NCBI GenBank assembly: GCA_021904315.1 | Contig: CM038925.1 | Span: forward strand, 9,674,501 to 9,738,500 | Source of the DNA: Sphagnum magellanicum | Lineage: Eukaryota; Streptophyta; Sphagnopsida; Sphagnales; Sphagnaceae | Length of the DNA stretch: 64,000 nucleotides | Direction: 5' to 3' | In this document: in pieces, positions 49,616-60,677 of the stretch | Position numbering within the stretch: position 1 is the first letter of the stretch | Layout: each line of letters begins with the position of its first letter | Position numbers and translations under genes: made by a program | Notes under the pieces: generated by a model | Database searches by the model: none | What the model was told of the DNA's origin: nothing | The model's input: the letters and a program-made list of their open reading frames with translations, nothing else

Positions 49616-50273
49616 GGGTCAAAACACAATCAAATGAGCCACCTAAGGGGTGGAAACTACTTCAAACTGAATTTTTGTATCTTTGAAAAATCATAAGGCT
49701 AACACACTAATTTGAATTTTCAACATATTTTTTGGAATAGGTTCCATTACTTGCAAACTTTCAATAATAAAAATTTGATGCAAATCAAAAGTCTTTTCAA
49801 GCATGTTTAAAGCACTCAAACCTTTAAAATGAACAAATATTTTTTAAGCATTTTATTTTCTTGTCAAATGTGCATTGTTCCTTCTAAAAATTGGAGAGTA
49901 TATTAACATTGATGATTAAAAGATAAATAAGAATTGAAATCAAAGAATTTTTTTTACAATATATTTGAACTTCTTTGATTCAAACATGTTTCTAGCCTTA
50001 AAAATTATAATTTTGAAGATGTAATTTTAATAAAAGTTATTCACTCTTATGTGGTAAAGAACACAAATGTACAATATACATGATATAAAATCAAGATGTA
50101 GTCTATATATATATATATATATATATATGGAAAACACAATAGTAAACATGGTATAGAAAATTAAAAAATTTAAATTACAAACCAACACATGAATACCACA
50201 TGTCACATGAAGTCTTTGGAAAAAGACTTTGACATTACCCTTGGAGGTTAACTCCTTTGATTGTGTTTAGACC
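49616..50273 (+). mobile_element. AT-rich non-autonomous transposable element with terminal inverted repeats, 658 bp
   Basis: The left end GGGTCAAAACACAATCAAAT continues GAGCCACC. The reverse complement of the right end reads GGTCTAAACACAATCAAAGG and continues AGTTAACC, so the element has about 28-bp imperfect terminal inverted repeats. A (TA)n run lies at 50103-50128. No target duplication is obvious in the flanks, so the superfamily is unassigned. Its sister copy is at 45490-46128. Confidence 0.6.
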
Positions 50274-52817
50274 AATAATAAGTTTTTCAAGCTTTCAAAA
50301 ATCCTTTTTAATCGAGACTGAAAAACATAAACATTAAAATAAATTCCAAGGTGAATTGATGTGAATTACTAGCACCTTGTCAATAAGATCTAGATTATTC
50401 CAAACCTAGACTTTTATAATATATTGGAACTAGATTTTTAGCTATGTATTGGACCTAGATTCACTACAAAGAATCTTGTCCATTCCAACCCATGTGTTTG
50501 CAAGTTGTGTCCAAATGAATCATTTTTGTGATTACTGATGCGACTATCCTCTATGGCACCATGGTAAAACTAACTTATAATGGCATATGTGACTACAAAA
50601 TGGTTTTAAGCTACATATGCAGCTATAACTTCCAACTATTGTCAATTTAGATGAAAATGATGATGAAAAGTGCAATTATATCATCCAAAATTAGTGGCAT
50701 CCAAAAATAGATGAAATTTTAGTTGTTTTTGTGACTAGTATTGTGATTTATAAACAATTGGACACCACATGGTGTCTTATTCAACATGAATTGTGACCAC
50801 AAATAATAGTTGCGTACATGTGTTTAAGTGTGAAAAAAATATGTTATGGGGAATGAAATTATTATGTTTAGTGGCCTAAAAGATTTTTAGTTATTTTGAG
50901 TGAAATAATAATTAAATATATAATAATATTTGGTAGGTTTGTGAAAAGTATAAATGACCATTGGAAACAGTAGAAAAAAACCATCATTTTAAATTTTCAA
51001 CAAAATAAGGTTGTGTGTAGGTGTTAACATTTTTTCCCGAAACAAATGGGATTGCTAGATTTGGTGGTTTAGATTTGTTTTTTTAATTTTTTAGAATGTA
51101 GCAAGACTTTAGTCTAATAATTATTTAGAAATAGGGTTTTTACACATTACTTAAGTTTTTTTTTTTTTTTTTTTTTGTTAATATTGTGTTGTAGTTAAGG
51201 TGGCAATGATCCATAAGAAGATTTTGCCAAATTTGACTACAAGATAACTATAAAAATAATTTTTTTCAAATGTCATCAAAATTTTGGCTACTTATTTGGA
51301 CCTTCAAGTATAAAAAACTAATATTTTCTTTAAATTTTGGTTAAATTTTGGCTATAAAATTTTTCAAAAATCATACTTTTAGCATTTAAATTTTTTAATA
51401 TAACTAGGGTTGAAAGAGTTTGGTTCTAAGTATGGTGGTTAAAGATTTCATACTACTACAAATTCTACACAAAAGCAAAGTGCACAAATAATAATTTAGC
51501 AAATTCATTGGGGTGTAGTCACAATAACACATATCATAACAAGTGTAATGCTTGCTTGGTTTTTCATGTTTTAAATTTGTAATTTAATTTGATGTTGAAA
51601 TTGTAAGATTTGTTTATATAGTTGTATTTTACTACATCATGGGAACATGTGAATTGATTTGAAATTAATCCAATGAGTACAAAATTAACAAAAGCACTCA
51701 TTAAGCATTGTAACATTTGCTTTAAATAATAAAGGGACTTGTAAACGGATGTGAATTTTTTTGAAAAATATATTTTTTACCAAATTTTTAACATAACCCT
51801 TAATAAAATAGTATGAAAAAAAATTCAATCTTTTAAAAACTTTTCAAAGACTTTTTAAGAATATTTTGAAAATATTTTAAGAATATTTCCCATAAACTAG
51901 TCACAAAAGCAATCAAAAAACAAGCGAGTGTAGCTCATGTTATCTCGTTTACACAAATTGGCATGTACATTTTTCTTGATTCAACACACTTTATTTTTTA
52001 ATATTTTAATACTATAACCCTTGTTTGTATACAAATAAAAGGTAAAATCATACTAACATGTAGCAAAAGCAATTGTAACCATTGCCTAATTTTTTGAATT
52101 TTGAATTGTAAAAAAAATATTAAATAAGTAAAATAATTTATTGTAAAATTTTATTGTGAATACATTATGTACATGTCATAAAAATTTGGAATCAATTTAA
52201 TGAGTGAAAAATACATATAAGGATTTTTAACCTCTTGTAACCACTACTTAAAAACTGCATAAAAGTAGCTTAAAACAATTTTGACACTAAAAGCACAATT
52301 TGAAAATATTTTTAATGACATATTTTTTAATATACACCTTAACACAATAGTATTAAAAAAAGATTAATTTTAAATATTTTTTTGAAAGACATATTTAAAA
52401 AATTCCAAAAAGATTCTAAGAATAAAACAATGGTTTAAGGGGGCATATGTGGCTCCTAATAGAGTGGTTGGACCTTAAGGTTAAATAATTCAACCCATCA
52501 ATTTTAGAATTTTCCATTGGAAACATTTTTTCCAACCACATTCACATTACACATAAACCTATTTAAAATTGTCACCTCAACATCAATTTATAATGGCATT
52601 CAAACTTCATTAATTTGTGTAAGAAATGAAGTCCATACTACTAGGCAACATTTATTCCTAAATTACTCCAAAGCTTGACCAACCAAAAGTACATCTTTTC
52701 TAAACAATTCAATTGTGCCTACTAATTTCTTACTATTGTTTACATTTGCAAATATTAATGCAACTTCAAAACCAAATGCCTTTCAATGTGTCTCAATGCA
52801 ATCTTCATACATGTTTA
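50274..52817. other. AT-rich intergenic DNA, one dispersed-repeat copy
   Basis: Contains the dispersed family member at 51181-51240 and a poly-T run near 51159-51176. No gene is supportable. Confidence 0.5.
51181..51240 (+). repeat. Dispersed AT-rich repeat family member
   Basis: TTGTGTTGTAGTTAAGGTGG then CAATGATCCATAAGAAGATT and TTGCCAAATTTGACTAC, following a poly-T run of about 18. Confidence 0.6.
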
Positions 52818-53593
52818 TTATGACCTACTGATTTCTAGGCTTTTTGTGATGGACAACCTTCCACCATAGTGTTTTGGGATGACTCTAAAAAAGAACTTGC
52901 TAAACTTGTGATAGGAAAACAAAAGGTTCATCAAATGCATGAAATAAATGTGGAAATTTGGCAAGGAAAAAACTAGCATCATCCCATTTATAAAGGGGGT
53001 TCTTTGCATTATCAATCCCATTATTCACTCATTGACACCAAAATAAAATAATGGGTGAAGAGACTAAACGATTGTCCAACCATAACATCTCCTTTAAGGT
53101 CCCAACATATTTGATTGTTCCAAGCACATCATCCTCATTCCCTTGGGAAACAAATGCAACACCATCCAATCACATGTAAAAACAAGTTATTTTGATCATT
53201 GTCAATTGGAAAATGGTTCCCATACGCCATCTTGCCATACCTGAATGGTGCAAGACTTGGGGGAATAAAAAGGTAAACAAGATTTGGTCAATAATATTAT
53301 CAAAACTTCCATCTTGAAAGTTGATAGGTGTACATTGCATTACTCACCCACTTTGCCATTTCATTAACTTCTATAAGGTGCATTGGAAACGCCACTAATG
53401 TATCACATGTAATAAGGTTTATTACCCTATCATGTTCAAAATCAAAATTTTCATCTTCAACCCATGCTTTCTCAACCATGTATTTCCTAGTGTAAACATC
53501 AAACTCATGTATGTACAAGTATGTTTGACAAGCTATTTGATTTGTATATTTATGGTAATACAAGCTGAAATCATGGTTATAGTGCACTAACAC
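52818..53593 (-). pseudogene. CACTA (En/Spm) transposase relic, C-terminal DUF4216-like part
   Basis: Minus-strand translation of about 53190-52830 gives DGVAFVSQGNEDDVLGTIKY, then LKEMLWLDNRL, PIILFWCQ, stop, VNNGIDNAKNPLYKWDDASF, FAKF-like residues, and DEPFVFLSQV, stop, QV. That order matches the C-terminal domain of plant CACTA transposases: a hydrophobic FKC.WV-type core followed by an EPF.LASQ..QVFY-type motif. The two stops (TGA and TAG) sit where Trp and Gln are expected. The preceding frame (53593-53300, with FDVYTRKYMVEKAWVEDENF) has no assigned domain but is probably part of the same element. The copy is non-functional. Confidence 0.6.
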
Positions 53594-55901
53594 CCACTAG
53601 TGCACCATGAAAGATGGATGATAAATGGTTTGTAAACATTTTTCTGTTGGGTTCCAATTCCAATTTTTATAACATATCAAGCAATTAAACAAATAGATGG
53701 TGGTTTGCTTAATTGTTTGAGACATTATAGTCCTTATTAATGTAGAAAAATATAAACCATATATCTACCTAGTAGTACCCCATTTTCCTAACTATCTACC
53801 ATATAAGTCCACTTACATTAAGCCTTCTACATTGTTGTGGTGCATGTTGGTGCAATTTGGCCCTAAAAGCACCATGACACTAGTTCCTTATACCAATATC
53901 AATAGGTCTCGTATGAAACCTGAAGTAATACCAAGCGTATACGTACCCAAATACCAAGTTCATTCTTACCATATACCAAGCAAAAATCTACTTCATTGGA
54001 CCTAATACCAATACCCAACTAGGTGAAACCTTTTTTAAAATGCTTCATACTAGTACTTGTGATGTATGAAAAAAAAACTTTCATACCAAGACTAATCGAA
54101 TGTTTCCTACAATAGTCTAGTGGGTGTTGGTTTAATCTAACCTAGAAACACCATGACAACAACCTTGCAATAATACCAACTAATCTAGTATGAAACTTAA
54201 GCTAGTATTGAACTTATACCATGTTTAAACCTACCCCAATACTTGCCATATACTTAGTAAAAAAAACCTAATTGGACTTAATACCAATTCCCAAGGGCAT
54301 AAGCATGTTAAAGTATGCTAGTCAAAAACACTTGCTACTTTTTGGGAAAGTATTCATGAAGTACACCTTAATATATTGAATTCATGAATATTATTTAAGT
54401 CAATGATCAACAATTATAAATTCTTTGACTTCATTGCATAATATTGAAGAACCACATGTTTTAATATGCATTTAAGTACATTTCTTGAAATATAAATATT
54501 GGAAAGTACGTGTCACAATTTTGTAAAATAAAGTTACAAGTACATGAAAATAAAACATCCATTAGGATTATTGTACTTTCAAGTTGATAAAGGCCTAGTG
54601 TGTATGCATATAGTTTCAACTTTTCATATATAATCATAATCTATCAAAGTTTTAATGCAAAAATGTTTTGGAAAATTTGAACAATTAACCAATTTAAAAC
54701 ATACTTTTCATCCACTTTTTTTGTATAAAAATTCTTCAAACTTTATGTTCAACTTATAATAAACTCAATGAAGTGCTCTATGATTTCAAAATGCAATTTA
54801 AATAGGTTTTTTATATCTTTTTGAATGTGAATGTTGAAATGAGACTGTTTTGAAATTAAATTTTTTTTAGGACTATTCCTTTGGCATACTTTATCATGCT
54901 TGGACTTCTAGAACTAATATGAAAGTTTGCACAAAAATACTTAATAACAGTTTTTGCCCAAGTATGAAAAAAAACCTTAATACCAAGACCAACTTATGAT
55001 GTTCCACAATGTTCAAATATTAATAGCAATTGCAATGTATCAATGGTATCACTAGAAGGAATCATGTCTTTTGCAATTAAGAAAAAAATGACTTAAAGTC
55101 CTCAATGACTTTATGAATGACTATATTCCTACAATATAACTTTTAATCCTATGTGGAAAAATAAATAGTCATAAATGAGTTGTTTTTGTTATTGATGGAT
55201 GATAATATTACATACGGTGATAATGAAATCATTAGTTCACAAAAAATTTCATCCATAGGACATCCATGACAAAGGAAAAAATGATGTGGACTTTTAGTTA
55301 TTATTTATATGATTATAAAATGACTATTGTGCAATGACATGGATAATATTAACATGATAGTCTCAAGTGATTATAAAATGATTGGAATATGAAAAACTAG
55401 TTTGAAATTGACTACAAAATGACTAATGTTCATAATGACATGGGTAATGTTGACCACCTACCTACCTACCCATTAACTCACACAGGCACCCACCCACCCA
55501 CTTGCCTATTTACTTACCTACCTATTATCCTAGACAACTTGCTTGCTATTTACTTCATAGTCTAGTAGTGATATGAAATAAACATGTGAAATTCAAAAAC
55601 TTGACAAAAATTGGACACCTTAATTTTTATGGTGTATTTTTTTGGTAATGACTTAGTTTATCATTTTAGAAGTGAGGGGTTCAATTCTTAATACTTGCAA
55701 CCTATGTGCATTCTTAGAAGGCTAAGGTAGGTATATTAGACTAAAGTAATTAGGTTAGGTTGAGTTAGGTAGACTAGCTAAACTAAACTACCACCTACCT
55801 ACCTTCCTTTTTCGACCTACCTACCCATTAGATTTTATTTTTACAATAATCCATAAAAATATAATTTTAATATATATAAATTCAACCAATCAAATGGTGC
55901 A
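53594..55901. other. AT-rich DNA between the two CACTA transposase relics
   Basis: No domain recognised. It includes an imperfect CCTA-rich stretch at 55455-55540, and another begins at 55720. It may contain later insertions that separated the relics. Confidence 0.4.
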
Positions 55902-56115
55902 CTATCTATTAGTCATATTATTGTCATTCATTATTGTGGTTCCACTCCCATAAATGCCTTCATATAAACACAATGGCAACAATTTTTGCATCAAAAGATG
56001 ATAATCTTGTGTTTCCATGGATCTCAACTTCTTGTCTACCACATCTTTTAATAGTGAAGCCCCATAATCCATGGGAACCTTCATTGAACCCTTGAACCTT
56101 GACGAAAATGTATTT
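55902..56115 (-). pseudogene. CACTA transposase relic, DUF4218-like fragment
   Basis: Minus-strand translation reads RFKGSMKVPMDYGASLLKDV followed by DKKLRSMETQDYHLLMQKLL and PLCL. This corresponds to the P.GY(A/G)S...KL..MKSHDCHVLMQ.LLP segment at the start of DUF4218 in plant En/Spm transposases. The fragment breaks off soon afterwards. It lies in the same orientation as the DUF4216-like relic and 2.3 kb before it in reading direction, so the two may be parts of one decayed element. Confidence 0.6.
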
Positions 56116-59100
56116 AGTTCATGTATTGTAATGACATATGGGGTGCATTTGAATTAAAAGGAACCAAATGTGCCCAACCACACTAATCATTACCAAGGAT
56201 TAAGTGATTGATACTTATCAATGTGGCTAATAATTATGGTGGGCAACTCGACAAGGCAAGATTTTTTTTAAATCCATTACATACACCTATGTCTTGTGCG
56301 TATGTACACTTATAGAGGTGTAACATGACTATTGATCGTTTCCTTTTGAAATTGATTTAGGTCCAAGCATGATTGGGGTACCACATTTGAACCCTAAGGA
56401 CTCACTCCAAGGACTCCCAAATTCACCTTTTTCTTCACATTTCCCATGACCTATCACCTTTTTTTCTCATGTCAATCAAAATAATTTTGTTCCAAATTTT
56501 ATATAACCCTTTTAAGTATTTATTATTTCACTTATGAAAGTGAGAATAATAAAATTTATCGAATGTGGGCCATGTTCTATCAATGGCCCAGAATTCCTTG
56601 AAATTTGATTTTTTGAATTTTTTTACATTATAATAAGGCATTTGGTTCTTGTCACATTCATATATTTTATACACATTAACATATAAAATGTTTGTGGTAA
56701 AAATCTTGGGACAAAAAACGTTGTTTAAACATTCCTTATGGATCCTTGATTTTTATTTTTTTTCATGAAACAAAGTCCTGGATTTTTTCAAAGGACTTGG
56801 TAGGAATCCTTAAACTTGTTCAAATTTAACATTCTATGCATAGAATAATGCCTTTGCAATGTGTTTATCTATGGATAAAATCAAACTTTCAATATGAATG
56901 TGTCATTTAGTTTCAACAAAATGTTAAAGTGAAGGGATCCAAGGAATATAATATGAGACAATCCTTTTGGGTACCCCAAACATACTTTGACCCATCTATC
57001 TCGATCAACACGTCCATAATTAGCTAGGGTTGTCAACATAAAAAAAACATCTCTTTCCCAACAAAAATATCTCTTTCCCTCTCATTGCCCCTTCAACATC
57101 AACCTTGTCATGTCATGTTAATCATATATATTTTGATGTCGACATAACCCTATGTCATGTTGATTGTTGAGTATAGTTATGTTTGTATAAAGGATAAAAT
57201 AGTTACCCCTATGAACATAATGTGTAAACTATGTAAAATTTTTACCATGGGGACCCAACAGGTCCACTTTTGGTTGAACATTTAAGAGAACATTAAATGC
57301 ATCAACAACAAAAAATTGTTGGATTTTTTTCATGAAAAAAAATCTCAAGTGCCCATTTAACCAATTACAATGATATTAATGGTTTGTGAAATCATGCAAA
57401 TAATCTTAACCATTCATATTACAACTAAAATTTAATCGCAATATTATTTAACTGTGTCCATGGATCAATCACATTGTGATCCCCCATGTTGAAGGAGTAG
57501 CCACCTTTGTCCACCCAGGCTATTCAAGTAACGATCGCCCTTATCTGAAGAATAAGATCAAATTGGTGTGCCCTAGTGAATAACTGTGCCTATCCAATTT
57601 CCAAGTCTGTCCTTGGAAAGGTGCCAACTAAATCTCAATCATTCTTTGAATAGGTGATGACCAAATTCTGGTTCTACTAAAATGATGGGAAACATTATCA
57701 TGATTAGTTTTAAATTTTATGCCTTGATGGCTTCAAACTTATCTATAAATTGGTCATCACCATCTTATTTTCTCATATCTTCAACCTCTTTATGTGTGCC
57801 ACAATGGGTTCTTAGTCTTTGGTTATTTTTTGCAATTAGTGCAAAAAACTTTGATGGAGCACAAGAGGTTGGAAGGAGGGGTGAGCATTGTACATATTAT
57901 GAAGTTCCCTTACCTAATTACCTTAACCTTGCAAGTCTACAATTGCTTTTAACAATTATTACTTGCGAGGCAAAGGTTGTGGGTGAAGGGAACCAAAATG
58001 TGTGGGCAACATGTTTGATTCAATGTCCAAGCATTCTATAGAGAATTCTTGTTGAAACCTTATGTCCAAACACCTTCAAAAAGAATGTGCAAGAGAGAAA
58101 AAATTTGGAATTAGGTCGACTTTTGAAAGATCTTCTCATAAGAAATTAAAGGTCCCAAGGGAAAACTAGCCCAATCCAAAGGTTGCCATGGCAATGTAGA
58201 AAGTTGCAATGGACTTCTTCTTACACAAGGATATAGCCACCTTGACGATGTCATATGCTAATATTCAATCTTATCTTCAATCGAAAGGGATTGATTGATA
58301 TATGATCACCATGCAAAAAAAAATTGGGAAGTTTTAAATGCCCCCAAGTTTTAAAAGGATCATAATTGCAAGGACCATTCAAGATGGGAGGATTTTAAGT
58401 CAAAGGATGCTACTGTCAACTTGGTCCAATGGGTGTTAATAATTTATTGATTAAAGGAAAAATAGTCTTCAACTAAAATTCATTTGTTGAACAAAAAGGT
58501 TAATGGTGGATGGGTTGGTCCAAATTTTTTGACAAAAGTAAAACAAAAGTTCTTTTAGGGGTGGAAAAAGGGAAGAAAGCAAACTTGAGCCAAGCACAAG
58601 GACAAGGGGTCATAAACCAACATTGTGTTTGTTTTGAATGGTCCAAGTTGGTAAGGTGGAAATGAAAAATTTGTAAAGTGTGGATTGAAAAATTTGATTT
58701 GGTGCTTTCGTACATTGAATTTGCTGGAAAAAAATTAAAAATGAAAAGTAATTATGAAGCTCCGTGTCAACTTTCCATGGAAGCATTGGCTTGTTCCATT
58801 GATCATTTAGATGTCATAATGTTTTTCACCATCCATGCAAAGACCATGGAGGCATGTACCAATTATGGTGGAATGGGGGCATGGCTAGGGAAATGTTGAA
58901 TAACCAAAATTAGTCCCGAGATAGTAAGGGGGGAGGGCTGGATTTTGAGTTTCACAATCACTTCGTGGCATTTAAATGAACATGGGTGAAATTGGCTTGA
59001 GCATTTTTGTGCACCATGAATGTAGTCCAATAGTTTAGGACATTACATAATGATTTGTCCCAAGACAACACCATGTTACATTTTCCACCAAACAACCTTT

Positions 59101-60102
59101 TGGTTGTATACATTGAAGTGTGTGATTGGGGTGAAGTTGGGAGGTTCAAGAAGGATAACTCATCCCCATATGGATTTGTGACTAAAAAGAAAACCAAAAA
59201 TAACAACTTTGATGGTGGGTGGTGTTTGAGCTATTTTATACCTATGGAATGGCACGCCCTTGAACTCCAAAGTTGGAGACATATTCAATGGGTAAACTTG
59301 CATAACTCATATAATAAGAAGAAATTGATGTTGAGTATTTTGTGGATTCATATAACCAAAAGAATGTTGTCATTGGTCAACATAATGTTTAAGGTTTAAT
59401 GACATTTTCAATAATCACAACCTAAGCAAAAGTAGATTAGATGTACATTCTTATTCTATAATAAAGTCTTTAGGAATTTCAATACATTTTCAATTTTTTT
59501 TCAATTTTAATGGTCTTGATTTTTCATCTCAATTCTATAACATTCTTTGTTGCATCTTATTTGTATAATATTCATTATTGTGTTTAGGTTTTGTAGTTTT
59601 TTAAAAAAATTCCTTTTTAGAATTTGAATTTTAGTATTCTTGTTGGGTGCCAACATGGATAAAGGACTTAAATCACCGAATTTGGTATTTTAATAATGAA
59701 CTTTTCCACAACCAAAAAAATTGAAACTAAATTGCACTTTCACTCACCAAAAGTTGGAAAAAAATAGTAAGAATTGTCAAATTATTATGTTTAATTCTAA
59801 GTGTGTTGCCCAAAATATAGAAAACATTGTTCATCATTTTTGGCCCTATCAAATTTAATTAAATATTCCATGGCATGCTAGTTTTTTTTTCACATCAACA
59901 TATGTTTAATCACCATAGTAAATCATTTGCACTAGAAGTAAGTGTGAACTACATTAGGAGTTAATCACCAAATCTTTGTCATAGGCTAGATAGGATGCAT
60001 AGGACCCTAACCTTTTTTTTCCCCAAATTTCAAATGTTGTATTCAAAATATGAAAATAGAAGGGATGGATAGTCGTAGTTTAGACCAAGGGGTGCGGTTA
60101 AA
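56116..60102. other. AT-rich intergenic DNA with unassigned open stretches (57.5-59.4 kb)
   Basis: Frames at 57682-58041, 58678-58899 and 59055-59399 (+) are less AT-biased than the surroundings and contain Trp/Cys-rich strings such as EACTNYGGMGAWLGKC and GGWCLSYFIPMEWHALELQS. They could be pieces of one decayed gene or transposon, but I recognise no family and the frames are broken by stops. The rest is featureless. Confidence 0.35.
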
Positions 60103-60136
60103 GTTTAGGGTTTAAAGTAAACCCTAAACCCTAAAC
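60103..60136. repeat. Short interstitial telomere-type motif, inverted
   Basis: GTTTAGGGTTTA at 60103 is followed three bases later by TAAACCCTAAACCCTAAACC (60118-60137), so one TTTAGGG unit faces two CCCTAAA units. This is the plant-type telomeric heptamer. Confidence 0.7.
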
Positions 60137-60677
60137 CAAAAATTAGTCAAAGTTAAACAAGGGGATGGTGAACCAAAATAAACAATGCATTATCAACTTG
60201 ATTTTGGTCCAATAATGGAAAGGGGCTTGCAACTAGAAACCTATAACAAACTAGACAAAAGGATGGCGACCCAAAATAATAGTGGGTTTAGAGACCTAAT
60301 TTTGATCATACCATGGACAAGGGCTTGCAACCGAATATTGATCACAATCTAAAGGAGGAGATCACATACAGTGGAAGCTTAGAAGTTTGTACATGGCTTA
60401 AGACTAAAAACCCATTGCACTTAAACATGGTTTAGTGACTCAAATTGTTCACAAGTTGGATAGGGTCCAATGACCAAAAAAGGTCACCATCTAAATAGGG
60501 TCTAAAATCTAGCAACCAAAGTTCAATCACAAGCTAATCTATACCCAATCCAATTAGTGATAGAATTTTGGTCTTTAAACATTAGACCTTGTTTAAATGG
60601 CAAACTTCACCCTATCCAGCTTGTAAATGATTTCGGTCATTAAAACCTATCTAGGTACGACAAGTTTTAGGCACCAA
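60137..60677. other. Intergenic DNA with a decayed ~100-bp repeat
   Basis: The words GGATGGTGAACCAAAATAA (60164) and GGATGGCGACCCAAAATAA (60262), followed in both by ATTTTGGTCCAATAATGGA or ATTTTGATCATACCATGGA and GGGCTTGCAAC, mark two imperfect copies. Nothing else was seen. Confidence 0.45.
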
